Positions 1 to 9,972 of a stretch of 64,000 nucleotides of DNA are shown here, piece after piece. The notes below the pieces were generated by a model, which saw only the letters and a list, made by a program, of their open reading frames with translations, made no database searches and had not been told where the DNA came from. The stretch is from Paraburkholderia sp. CNPSo 3272 (GTDB taxonomy: Bacteria > Pseudomonadota > Gammaproteobacteria > Burkholderiales > Burkholderiaceae). The DNA is taken from NCBI RefSeq assembly GCF_024206495.1, contig NZ_JAMBPQ010000032.1, forward strand, positions 1-64,000, read 5' to 3'. Positions within the stretch are counted from its first letter, which is position 1; every line of letters begins with the position of its first letter. The translations under genes were made by a program, and so were the position numbers.

Positions 1-468
1 CTGGTTAGTGCTCAGCGCCTTGATGTCAGCCGAACCCAGCTGCTGGACCTGGCTCGAAATCAGGCTCGACAGCTGGCCCGTGCTCAGACCGGCCACCTGA
101 CCCGTCGTCAGCGAGGCGATTGCCAGCGTTGCGAGCTGGGCCGTGCTCAGTGCGTTCAGCGCCGTCGTGGTCAGCGACTGCACCTGCGTGCTGGTCAGCG
201 AGGCGATGCCTGCCGTGCCAAGACCGCTCACGAGCTGGCTCGTGCTCAGTGCCTTGAGGTCAGCCGAGTTCAGCTGCCGCACCTGCGTCGAATTCAGTGC
301 CGCGAGCTGGCCCGTGCTCAGACCCGAGACCTGGGCGCTCGTCAGCAGGTTCACCGACAGCGTCGCCAGCTGCGACGTCGTCAGCGCGTTGAGCGCCGTC
401 GAGGTCAGCGACTGCACTTGCGACGACGTCAGCTGGCCAATGCCCGCCGAGCCCAGCGCCTGCACTTC
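1..468 (-). repeat. Two tandem copies of a 234-bp coding repeat
   Basis: The segment starting at base 1 and the segment starting at 235 align closely over about 200 bases at a 234-base offset (78 codons). Both begin ctggttagtgctcag or ctggctcgtgctcag. A further copy of the same start block lies at 565, offset 330. Divergence is mostly at third positions and conservative codons, which fits in-frame internal duplication of the octad array. Confidence 0.75.
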
Positions 469-984
469 TGCCGTGTTCAGCGCGCTCAGGTCCGCCGTGC
501 CGAGCTGCGCAACCTGGGTGGACGTCAGCGCCGCGATGCCCGCCGAACCCAGACCGTTCACGACCTGGTTAGTGCTCAGCGCCTTGATGTCAGCCGAATT
601 CAGCGCGTCAACCTGGGCGGAGGTGAGATTCGACAGTTGAGCCGTGCTCAAGCTGGCGACCTGGAACGTCTGCAGCGTGCCGATCGCATCGGTGCCAAGA
701 CCAACGATTGCACCTGCGTTGATTGCTGCGATCTGACTCGTCTTCAGCGCCTGGAGCGCCGAAGTGGAGAGACCCGCAAGTTGCTCGGATTGAAGCTGGT
801 TGATCGCTGTGCTGCTTAGCGAAACGATCGCCGATGCACTGATCGCGTGGAGCTGGCCCGAACTGAGGCTGCTCATATCCGCTGTGGTCAGTGCTGCGAC
901 ATCGGCCGAGGTAAACGTCGCAAATTGCTGTGTTGACAGCTGCCCGACCTGCGTCGGTGATAGCGACGAGATGATCGAAGTCAT
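1..984 (-). CDS. Octapeptide-repeat surface-type protein, N-terminal part (truncated by window edge)
   Basis: The frame is open from an ATG at 984 to base 1 (328 codons, no stop), so only the N-terminus is seen. A GGAAGG Shine-Dalgarno sits about 9 bases upstream of the ATG. After a short leader (MTSIISSLSPTQ) almost the whole protein is built from an 8-residue unit of pattern x-x-L-S/T-T/S-x-Q/A-V/L/I, for example ALSTAQL and SLTSTQV; I count about 39 units. Occasional 9-residue units (VSGLGTAGI) and one 13-residue unit recur, giving a 78-residue higher-order repeat. Cys is absent; Leu, Ser, Thr, Gln and Ala dominate. No signal peptide is visible. Regular Leu spacing suggests a solenoid, probably extracellular. 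Similar proteins are sometimes labelled beta-strand-repeat or heme-utilisation proteins, but nothing here supports heme binding. Neighbouring transferase genes suggest it could be modified; that is inference. Confidence 0.75.
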   Translation of the reverse strand, partial: MTSIISSLSPTQVGQLSTQQFATFTSADVAALTTADMSSLSSGQLHAISASAIVSLSSTAINQLQSEQLAGLSTSALQALKTSQIAAINAGAIVGLGTDAIGTLQTFQVASLSTAQLSNLTSAQVDALNSADIKALSTNQVVNGLGSAGIAALTSTQVAQLGTADLSALNTAEVQALGSAGIGQLTSSQVQSLTSTALNALTTSQLATLSVNLLTSAQVSGLSTGQLAALNSTQVRQLNSADLKALSTSQLVSGLGTAGIASLTSTQVQSLTTTALNALSTAQLATLAIASLTTGQVAGLSTGQLSSLISSQVQQLGSADIKALSTNQ

Positions 985-1572
985 GTTTTATTTTCCTTCC
1001 GATTGCATCCAGTGAGGTTCGCGTGTGGCCTGACTGCTGCCGTTGCCGCCGACAATCACACCAAACCAAAAAGTGTCGGCCCTTTGTAAACATTGGCCAC
1101 TGCCCGAGCTCTCAGCGCTAGAGTGCAGCCTCTGTGCATAACGGCACCTCCCAGGGCGAGTTAAGGGTTTAGAAGAAAAATTTGGTAAGAACTTCAGGCT
1201 ATATGTAAGGAAGCCGATGAAATAGCACCGCCACCGTTTTTACGCACGAAAGGCGCAAACGTTTCAAAAGAGAAAATCGAAGCTTTCAGAAGGGAAACAA
1301 CATGAATCGAAGCCGTTCGGCGGCGATTCCCGAACGCAGGCGCCAGGCGGTGCCAAGCCGATTCGTCAGGCTTTGATGGCGTGTTCGGCCCGGGAATTTC
1401 CGATATATTTGCAGCGGCCACCCGGATCCAGGCGCGGCAACGTCGGTTCCGGTCACTTTCACGCTGGAATCCTTACAAATTACCTATCGAGTAAGCGGCA
1501 CGCGTTGCCACGCGATCTATCGCAGAAGGCGACGCGAAGCAAAAGCCTTACAGATTAATAACGCGATCTATC
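985..1572. other. Gene-free stretch between divergent repeat-protein and glycosyltransferase genes
   Basis: About 590 bases without a credible gene. It is more AT-rich than the surroundings, with A/T runs around 1170-1200 and 1260-1300. It must hold the promoters of both divergent genes. I see no convincing paired -35/-10 boxes, no inverted repeat with a T-tract and no tRNA. Short ORFs here lack ribosome binding sites. Confidence 0.5.
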
Positions 1573-2418
1573 ATGCGCACTGGAATTGTCACAATACAAA
1601 AGAACCGGGCACCCTGGATTCCGGAATGGATTGCGTTTCACCATCTGGCCGGTTTCAACCGATTTTATTTTTACGCCCACAACTGCACCGACGATACGGC
1701 GCAGGTATTGCAGACATTGGGCCAGATTTACGACATCAAGTCGTTCACGCTTACTACGGATCAGAATCACGTCCAGTTAAGCGCTTATCAACATGCCTAT
1801 GAGAATTTCGGGCACGAGTGCGACTGGCTTGCGTTTATCGATGGCGACGAGTTTCTGTTTCCCGTCGCGGATGGCACGATTGGCGAGGCGCTCGACCGAT
1901 TCAACTACGAGAAGATTTCCGCAGTCGGCGCGTATTGGTCGTGCTTTGGAAGTTCAGGCCACGTGGAAGAACCGGCGGGCCTGATTGTGAAGAACTACCA
2001 GCACCGGTTTGATTTCGACGCGCCGGCCAACAGGCACGTCAAGAGCATTGTGCGGGGAAGGCAAAATACGTCGGTCGGTCCGAACGCCCACATTTTCAAC
2101 ACGCCGTACGGAACCGTCGATGAAAACATGCGGCCCGTAACCACGGGGGCGGCTCCCTACGATCCCACCCACCAGTACTTCAGGATCAATCACTACGCCT
2201 GCCAAAGCCTTGAATTCTTCCGCAAATTCAAGCAGCGATCGGGCGCGGCGGATGCGGGCCAGGCATTCGTCAGGCCCGATAGCTGGTGGACCGAATACGA
2301 TCGCAACGATTGCTTCGACGCGTCGCTGGAGTCGTGGTACCCACGACTGGAAGCCGAAGTTCAACGCATCGGCTTCACTGATTTTGCCGGACGATTTACG
2401 CCGCCTTCCGACGTTTGA
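1573..2418 (+). CDS. Glycosyltransferase, family 92-like (GT-A fold)
   Basis: 281 residues. It starts MRTGIVTIQKNRAPWIPEW and continues through an N-terminal nucleotide-binding region (AFHHLAGFNRFYFYAHNCTDD). The D90-G-D-E-F motif supplies the acidic metal/nucleotide-sugar site expected of GT-A enzymes, and a C-terminal INHYACQSLEFFRKF segment follows. This layout matches the glycosyltransferase 92 / Glyco_tranf_2_4 group, whose members transfer single sugars from nucleotide sugars. No membrane segment or signal peptide is seen, so it should be cytosolic. No strong Shine-Dalgarno precedes the ATG, so the start is inferred from the conserved N-terminus. Its 3-prime end overlaps the convergent methyltransferase by 23 bases. 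Acceptor unknown; surface polysaccharide or the neighbouring Ser/Thr-rich repeat protein are both possible. Confidence 0.75.
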   Translation: MRTGIVTIQKNRAPWIPEWIAFHHLAGFNRFYFYAHNCTDDTAQVLQTLGQIYDIKSFTLTTDQNHVQLSAYQHAYENFGHECDWLAFIDGDEFLFPVADGTIGEALDRFNYEKISAVGAYWSCFGSSGHVEEPAGLIVKNYQHRFDFDAPANRHVKSIVRGRQNTSVGPNAHIFNTPYGTVDENMRPVTTGAAPYDPTHQYFRINHYACQSLEFFRKFKQRSGAADAGQAFVRPDSWWTEYDRNDCFDASLESWYPRLEAEVQRIGFTDFAGRFTPPSDV

Positions 2419-3139
2419 CCTTGGCTCGCGGGGCAGGTGGCGTTTGCTCGACCAGGGGTTCGGCGACCGCCTTGACTACGTACTGAAACGCGATCGCGTC
2501 CTGCTTCGCCTGTTCCGGATCGACGCAAGTCGCCTCTGCCATCTGTCCGATGGCGGCAAGTACCTGGGGATCGGGCTGATGGAAGATGCGGGCGCGCATA
2601 TCGACGATCTGGAATCCGCTCGACTGGAACAGATCGATGAGCGTGAGCCTCGTGAACCAGCGGATATGCGTACGGTCCAGCAGTCCCGAGTCCTGATAGA
2701 CGAACCGGCCCGAGTTCAAGCAGGTCTGCAGGCTCCAATTCTGTGCGTTCGGCACACAAGCGACCACCTCCACCGGACCTCTCGCGTTCTGCCGGATCTT
2801 CTTCAGAAGCTTCCACGGATCGTAAAGGTGTTCCAGCGCGTCGGCGAATACCCAGGACTGGGCGGATGAAAGGTCGCTGAATGCCTCGTCGTCCAGCTTC
2901 TCGACGTTGCCGCAGATCACGTCAGTGCAATAGCGCCTGGACGCCCGCGCGTATTCCTCGACGATTTCGATCCCTATGTACCGGCAATTGGAATTGATCT
3001 CACGATAAGCGCGTGCCAGCGCACCACTGCTCGATCCGACTTCCGCCACGCAGGCGGCGTCCTTGCGCATCATATGAAGGACATCGGCATTGTGAATGTC
3101 GTTGATCGGTGTTTGCTGAATGTCTTGAACGGGTTGCAC
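2396..3139 (-). CDS. Class I SAM-dependent methyltransferase
   Basis: 247 residues from a GTG start that has AGAGG 6 bases upstream; the open frame extends further upstream but without homology-like sequence. The N-terminal half has the Rossmann motif I VAEVGSSSGALARAY (about residues 31-45), an acidic strand-2 end (YIGIEIVEEYARASRRY) and motif FADALEHLYDPW, in the manner of class I methyltransferases of the Methyltransf_23 kind. The C-terminus ends in a basic tail (RAKVKRRKAA). Such enzymes in polysaccharide clusters often methylate sugars, but the substrate here is not readable. It lies 44 bases downstream of the unknown gene at 3184-4101 on the same strand, probably co-transcribed, and converges on the glycosyltransferase with overlapping 3-prime ends. 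Confidence 0.75.
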   Translation of the reverse strand: MQPVQDIQQTPINDIHNADVLHMMRKDAACVAEVGSSSGALARAYREINSNCRYIGIEIVEEYARASRRYCTDVICGNVEKLDDEAFSDLSSAQSWVFADALEHLYDPWKLLKKIRQNARGPVEVVACVPNAQNWSLQTCLNSGRFVYQDSGLLDRTHIRWFTRLTLIDLFQSSGFQIVDMRARIFHQPDPQVLAAIGQMAEATCVDPEQAKQDAIAFQYVVKAVAEPLVEQTPPAPRAKVKRRKAA

Positions 3140-3183
3140 CGCGAACCTCTCGTAGGGCGACTGGTTTGAATGGCGTTTTGATA

Positions 3184-4101
3184 CTAGACCTGCGCCGCGC
3201 GCTGGGCAGCAAGACGATCGAGCAGACTGGCTCGCATCAGGAAGAAAGCCGTCAGAAATTCCGGATGCCCCGTTTCCGTCGCGGCGCGCTTGAGCGCGTC
3301 CATTGCGACGAGATCCAGTGCATTGCCCATCAGCGGGGAGTTGTATGAAAACGGCAGCTTCATCCCGTTGAAACTGCGTACTTTCCAACGCGGTTCGGTG
3401 CCGAGGATCAGCGAAGCAATTCGCTCGACAAGAAATACCTTTGCCGGCGCGGCCTTATGGTCGTATTTGACATCGCCGCTCAGCAGCCGGCCGAACTGGC
3501 TGCTCTCGTCCTCCGCGAGGTTGAACAGAAGCTCGCATTTTTGCAGCCAGCGGCGCCAGAACGCCGGCTTCGCGACGAGGTAATTGCAGAAAATCGTGCT
3601 GGCCGTGCTCATGACGATGCTATCGACCTCGATGCCGGGCACGACCAATTCGAGCGCCTGCTTGATGATTTCGTCGCTGCCAGCATGCAGAAACTTCATC
3701 TGCTCGAAAACGTTGAGAAAAAGCGCGGAGTGATCGAAAAACGGCGAGAAAGTCACGACGTCGACGTCATCGCGCGTTTCCGAAAGAAACTGCATCACCT
3801 GCGCGGAATCCAGCCCCGTCTTGCCGGCGAATTTGGGCGACAGGAAGCCGTAACGCGTGTTCTCGTCGAGCGATTCGCGCATCAGGAAGTTTCTGATCGG
3901 CCAGTATTCGTACCAGTCTGGCCGCTGCCCCGTGTTGTCGAGCGGGATGAAGCCGGAATCGAGACCCGCGTGAGTTTCCGGCGAATAAAAGATCTGATAG
4001 ACGAGATTGTTCATTGCACGCGCGCTCGTCGCCGGGGGCGAGTCCTCGCGGACAGCGTCGTGCGCAGCGGCTTCCCCGCTCAGGGGTTTGGTATCAGACA
4101 T
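3184..4101 (-). CDS. Unrecognised protein, possibly polysaccharide or glycan related
   Basis: 305 residues from an ATG at 4101; a second in-frame Met (MNNLVYQIFY) about 30 codons later is also possible, because conserved-looking sequence begins there. I do not recognise a named family. Visible features are LVYQIFYSPETHAGLD, a Trp/Tyr/Pro-rich stretch WYEYWPIRNFL, YGFLSPKFAGKTGL, DVVTFSPFFDHSALFLN and a C-terminal Leu/Ala-rich helix. There is no membrane segment or signal peptide. The opening YQIFY and the DVVTFSPFFD block resemble the look of sugar-transferase-associated hypothetical proteins found with glycosyltransferases, but that is an impression. It is the first gene of a probable two-gene unit with the methyltransferase, just past the tRNA-Arg gene. 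Confidence 0.6.
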   Translation of the reverse strand: MSDTKPLSGEAAAHDAVREDSPPATSARAMNNLVYQIFYSPETHAGLDSGFIPLDNTGQRPDWYEYWPIRNFLMRESLDENTRYGFLSPKFAGKTGLDSAQVMQFLSETRDDVDVVTFSPFFDHSALFLNVFEQMKFLHAGSDEIIKQALELVVPGIEVDSIVMSTASTIFCNYLVAKPAFWRRWLQKCELLFNLAEDESSQFGRLLSGDVKYDHKAAPAKVFLVERIASLILGTEPRWKVRSFNGMKLPFSYNSPLMGNALDLVAMDALKRAATETGHPEFLTAFFLMRASLLDRLAAQRAAQV

Positions 4102-4271
4102 GGGCAAGCTGGCGCTGTTCCGGGTGCAATTGGGCTGCGGGCAGTCTAAGCCATGCCCTTGCGCCGCAATTCTCCAAGCAGGCACGGAGTTCACAGGCAA
4201 TTCTCCGTTTGACACTGCGCGAATACATAGGCGTACCCGCCTTGCCTGGCCGGTCAACTAGTGGCAGATCT

Positions 4272-4297
4272 AAAAAAAGGAAGCAGCGAAGCGCTGG
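4272..4297 (-). terminator. Possible terminator of tRNA-Arg transcript
   Basis: On the minus strand CAGCG-CTT-CGCTG (4284-4296) is followed by CTTCC and seven T (4272-4278). The stem is short and the T-tract is separated by 5 bases, so this is a weak call supported mainly by position 20 bases after the tRNA. Confidence 0.4.
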
Positions 4298-4314
4298 AAA
4301 AGCGGAAGATTCAT

Positions 4315-4390
4315 TGGCGCGCCCGGCTGGGATCGAACCAGCAACCCCTGCCTTCGGAGGGCAGTACTCTATCCATTGAGCTACGGGCGC
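4315..4390 (-). tRNA. tRNA-Arg (anticodon CCG)
   Basis: 76 bases including an encoded CCA (4315-4317). The acceptor stem GCGCCCG/CGGGCGC (4384-4390 with 4319-4325), a D-arm with AGCTCAATGGATAGAGTA, the anticodon stem CTGCC/GGCAG closing loop CTCCGAA (anticodon CCG), and a T-arm with GGTTCGATCC are all present, with G as discriminator. It reads CGG codons. The genes on its 3-prime side look accessory, so it could be an integration site. Confidence 0.95.
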
Positions 4391-4694
4391 GTTGACTTGC
4401 TGGCGCCACCGACTGACCGAAGAATACGGGAAAGGCAGCGCCGAAGAGAGACCGAGAGAATAACCGGTTTCGGTTAAACCGTCCACCGCACAGGCTATTA
4501 AGGGCCGCATCGACTAGCCACAACAGCGCGCGCCGCGACCGGTCCCCTCCGGGTAAACGCCCGCTGAACTCCCTCCGCGCCCACCCACCAGCCGGAAAAC
4601 CTTCCGTCTATAATCGTCGGTGTTTGATCTGCCGCATGGCCATTGCCGTCCTGCTGTACCGCTCACCATAAAACCAACGGGAGTCGAGACAAGC
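4391..4694. other. Intergenic stretch upstream of tRNA-Arg and cytochrome c
   Basis: About 300 bases between the divergent tRNA and cytochrome genes. It should hold both promoters; no boxes are clear enough to place. No gene or structured RNA seen. Confidence 0.4.
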
Positions 4695-5615
4695 ATGAGC
4701 GAAGCACCCCACGGAGCCCCGATCAAAACGCCCGGCCAGCTGATCGCCGCTGTCATCGCCGGGTTTGCCGTCCCCATCGTCATCATCATTTTGCTCGTCT
4801 ATTACGTCGACAACACGACGCGCACCGGCGCGGGCACCGACGAGCTCTCGACCCAGCAGGTCGCCGCGCGCATTGCGCCGGTCGCGCAGGTCAACGTGCG
4901 CGACGCCAACGCGCCGCACGTCTACAAGACCGGCGAACAGGTCTTCCAGGCTGTCTGCTCGGCGTGTCATGCCTCGGGCGCCGCCGGCGCGCCGAAGTTC
5001 GGCAACTCGGGCGACTGGGCGCCGCGCATCGCGCAGGGCTTCGACACGCTGTGGAAAACGGCGCTCTCCGGCAAGGGCGCGATGCCCCCGCGCGGCGGCA
5101 CGAGCCCAGACGACTACAGCGACTACGAAATCGGCCTCGCCGTCGCCTATATGGCGAACCACGCCGGGGCAAACTTCCAGGATCCGCCCAAGCCCGCGCC
5201 AGGCGCGGCCAATGCCGCCAACGCGGCGTCGGGCGCGGCGGCCGCTGCACCGGCCTCGGGTGCATCGGGCGCCGATGCGAACGCCGCCCAGGCGCAAGCC
5301 GCCGCAGCTGCAATCGCGGCCATTCCGCAGGCTTCGTCCGCTCCGGCCGCAGGCGGCGCGCAAAGCGCCGACGCTTCGCAGGCGGGCAAGGCGCTGTATC
5401 AGCAGGTTTGCCAGGCGTGTCACGCCGCGGGCGTACTGGGCGCGCCGAAATTCGGCAACAAGGCCGACTGGGCGCCGCGCCTCAAAGACCCGATGGACAC
5501 CGTCTACAACTACGCGCTGCACGGCAAGGGCCAGATGCCGCCCAAGGGTGGCTCGACCGCCTCCGACGCGGACGTGAAGGCCGCCGTCGATTACATGGTC
5601 AGCGCGGCGAAGTAA
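4695..5615 (+). CDS. Membrane-anchored diheme cytochrome c (c5 family)
   Basis: 306 residues from the ATG at 4695. A short cytosolic N-terminus is followed by one membrane helix (about residues 16-37, rich in Ile, Val and Leu), so it should be an N-terminally anchored periplasmic electron carrier. Two cytochrome c domains follow. The first has C88-S-A-C91-H92 with GNSGDWAPRI and axial Met in GAMPPRGG; the second has C239-Q-A-C242-H243 with GNKADWAPRL and GQMPPKGG. The domains are clearly related and are joined by an Ala-rich linker of about 70 residues. The c5 fold is typical of donors to terminal oxidases; the actual partner is unknown. A strong intrinsic terminator follows. Confidence 0.88.
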   Translation: MSEAPHGAPIKTPGQLIAAVIAGFAVPIVIIILLVYYVDNTTRTGAGTDELSTQQVAARIAPVAQVNVRDANAPHVYKTGEQVFQAVCSACHASGAAGAPKFGNSGDWAPRIAQGFDTLWKTALSGKGAMPPRGGTSPDDYSDYEIGLAVAYMANHAGANFQDPPKPAPGAANAANAASGAAAAAPASGASGADANAAQAQAAAAAIAAIPQASSAPAAGGAQSADASQAGKALYQQVCQACHAAGVLGAPKFGNKADWAPRLKDPMDTVYNYALHGKGQMPPKGGSTASDADVKAAVDYMVSAAK

Positions 5616-5642
5616 GCGCCCAGCGCGCCAAAGCGCGCAACG

Positions 5643-5679
5643 ATCCCCGCCCGTAGCGATACGGCGCGGGGATTTTTAT
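5643..5679 (+). terminator. Rho-independent terminator after cytochrome c gene
   Basis: Arms atccccgc (5643-5650) and gcggggat (5666-5673) with additional inner pairing, followed by TTTTTAT. It lies 28 bases after the cytochrome stop codon. Confidence 0.85.
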
Positions 5680-5706
5680 ATCCGCCGATGCAAACGCGGT
5701 CGCGCG

Positions 5707-6288
5707 TCAGCGCACGGTACGCGCAAATTCGCGGGCAAAGGCGAACGCACCCGAAGCATCCCCGGCCAGCGCGTCGTAACGCGCAGCCAGTTCGGCGGGA
5801 GCGAGCCACGGATAGCTCAAGCCCTCTTGCAGGCGCTCGAGCCGCGCACCGTGCGGGTCGTCGATCACGTCCATGCGGGCAATGTGAATGTGGAATGCGC
5901 AAACACGCGGCGCGATGGCGTTCGCATCGAAAGTCCAGCGATAGGTGCCATGACCGATGCGCAGCGCGCCCGCCGCGTCCTCGCGCATCACGACGAGCCA
6001 GGGCAGCGCTTCGATCGTGCGCTCGCGCACTACGAGCGCGGCGGCCTCGCAGAGGTAGAACGTGCGGCAGCGCGAATAGCGCCCACCGAAATCGCTAACC
6101 AGCGTCTTCGCGATCGCTTCGGCGCCGACGCTACGCGCCGGAAACGCGATGTTCGGTGTGGCCAGCGAGAACGTCAGTTCCGCATCCTGCGCGAATGCTT
6201 CGTGAATCCGTGCAGGCTTCGTGTTGTCCTTCGCGTCGATATACGTTTCAAGCGCGTGACGGTAATGCGGCAGTAATGGATCTTCCAT
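5707..6288 (-). CDS. NTF2/SnoaL-like protein of unknown function
   Basis: 193 residues (MEDPLLPHYRHALETYIDAKD). The N-terminal part, with an initial helix, a DAKDNTKPARIHEAFAQDAELTF segment and later strands (LPWLVVMREDAAGALRIGHGTYRWTF), resembles the cone-shaped NTF2/SnoaL fold used by small isomerases, hydratases and binding proteins. No specific catalytic residues can be assigned. Its 3-prime end faces the cytochrome terminator, and it sits 84 bases beyond the rep stop codon on the same strand, so read-through co-transcription with rep is possible but not needed. Confidence 0.6.
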   Translation of the reverse strand: MEDPLLPHYRHALETYIDAKDNTKPARIHEAFAQDAELTFSLATPNIAFPARSVGAEAIAKTLVSDFGGRYSRCRTFYLCEAAALVVRERTIEALPWLVVMREDAAGALRIGHGTYRWTFDANAIAPRVCAFHIHIARMDVIDDPHGARLERLQEGLSYPWLAPAELAARYDALAGDASGAFAFAREFARTVR

Positions 6289-6372
6289 CGGCGGCAGCGA
6301 ACAGAACAGGGGCGTTCACTCTACCGCCGCTCGCGTCCCCGTAAAGCAAACACCCGCTGCACGCCAGGGTCA

Positions 6373-8463
<2,091 letters not shown>

Positions 8464-8738
8464 CGTTGCTGGATTGGAAAAACGGGTGGTACGGCTGGGA
8501 GGCGTGCAGGCGAGGCGTGTAGCCTTTCGTGACGCCGCACGGCGCGAGGCGTGCGAACGTCGCAGCGGCCTCTCACGCGGGAGGTGCGATGTTAACACGG
8601 CACAGCGATAGGCCGATGCCGCCCCCGATGTTCCTCCTGCCACGGCTCACCGTGCCTCGCCTCGTTCCGCACGTTATGCGTGCCGTGCCACAATAACGGG
8701 CTCCCGCCACCCGCACTCGCTGGAAAGAGGAGCGCTAA

Positions 8739-9794
8739 ATGACTGCACCGCAACCGCTGCAAATCGGCCTGATGGGCTACGGCTTCGCCGGCCAGACTTT
8801 CCACGCCCCCGTGATCGCGCATAGCGGCGCCGCGCAGCTCGCCGCCATCGCCACGAGCCAGGCCGAACGCGCCCAGGCAGACTATCCCGGCACCGCGATC
8901 GTGCCCGACCTCGACGCGCTGCTCTCGATCGACGCCATCGAATGCGTCGTGATCGCCACGCCCAACGATACGCACTACGACCTCGCGCGCCGTACGCTCG
9001 AGCGCGGCAAACACGTGCTGGTCGACAAGCCGGTCACGCTCACGGCCGAGGAAGCGCGCACGCTCGCGGCCATCGCGAAGCAGCGCGGCCTCGTCTTCGC
9101 GCCGTTCCACAACCGCCGCTGGGACGGCGACTTTCTCACCGTGCGCGAGCTGATCGAGCGCGGCGAACTCGGGCGCATCACGCACTACGAATCGCATTTG
9201 GACCGCTTCCGCCCGCAAGTCAAGCAGCGCTGGCGCGAAGACGCCACGCGCGGTGGCGGCCTGCTCTACGATCTCGGCCCGCATCTGATCGACCAGACGC
9301 TCGCGCTCTTCGGCGCCCCGGAGTCGATCACCGCATTCGTGCACACGCGCCGCGAAAACGCGAGCGCGCCGGATTACGCGCACCTCGTGCTGCGCTACCC
9401 GCACCACGACGCCGTGCTGCACGCCAGCGCGCTCGCCGCGTACGCGCCGCGCTTCGCGATTCACGGCACGCGCGGCAGCTACCTGAAGAACGGGCTCGAC
9501 ACCCAGGAAGATCAGCTCAAGGACGGCCTGCGCCCGGGCCAGCCCGGTTTCGGCGCGGGCAACGAATCGGGCCGCCTGCACGTGCTGCGCGACGACGGCC
9601 AGGAAGCCGATCTCGACGTGCCCAACGCCGCGGGCAATTACGCCGATCTGTACCGCGCGCTTGCTGCGGCGATCCGCGAAGGCAAGCCGTTTCCGGTGAG
9701 TCCGCAGGACGCTATCGACGTCATGACGCTGATCGAACTCGCCATGCAAAGCGCGAAGGACGGCCGCTCGGTGGCGTTCGTGCGCCAGTCCTGA
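8739..9794 (+). CDS. Gfo/Idh/MocA family NAD(P)-dependent oxidoreductase
   Basis: 351 residues starting MTAPQPLQIGLMGYGFAGQ, with GAGGAGCG just upstream. The N-terminal Rossmann domain has the G-Y-G-F-A-G nucleotide-binding loop (about residues 13-18). The family KP motif appears as VDKPVTLTAEEA (about residues 93-104), and the C-terminal alpha/beta domain has GGGLLYDLGPHLIDQ, carrying the usual catalytic Asp/His region. Family members oxidise or reduce sugars, cyclitols and related carbonyls. This one resembles the YdgJ/YhhX-type group; the substrate cannot be read from sequence. It stands alone between divergent rep and the small lipoprotein gene. Confidence 0.88.
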   Translation: MTAPQPLQIGLMGYGFAGQTFHAPVIAHSGAAQLAAIATSQAERAQADYPGTAIVPDLDALLSIDAIECVVIATPNDTHYDLARRTLERGKHVLVDKPVTLTAEEARTLAAIAKQRGLVFAPFHNRRWDGDFLTVRELIERGELGRITHYESHLDRFRPQVKQRWREDATRGGGLLYDLGPHLIDQTLALFGAPESITAFVHTRRENASAPDYAHLVLRYPHHDAVLHASALAAYAPRFAIHGTRGSYLKNGLDTQEDQLKDGLRPGQPGFGAGNESGRLHVLRDDGQEADLDVPNAAGNYADLYRALAAAIREGKPFPVSPQDAIDVMTLIELAMQSAKDGRSVAFVRQS

Positions 9795-9972
9795 TCGCGA
9801 CGGCTCTCGCTTTCGGCAGCGGCGTCGACCTTGCATTTCGCCGACGCCGCTGAAAGGTCCATACAAATGGTTACATCTGGTTGCCGCGACGGGGTCATCA
9901 CGCGGCAATAGCCAGACGTTTGTGGACATGCAGGACAAAAAAGCAGCAACGACAAGACAAAGGAGAGTCTGA

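Noticed and set aside
143-640. Plus-strand frame across the repeat region with a Ser/Val/Cys-rich product
   Set aside because: Antisense to the octad array. It repeats with the same period and lacks a ribosome site; the minus frame is open across the whole segment with a good Shine-Dalgarno.
1-984. Repeats as a possible CRISPR array
   Set aside because: Units are in-frame, 24-base and degenerate, with no unique spacers of constant length and no Cas genes.
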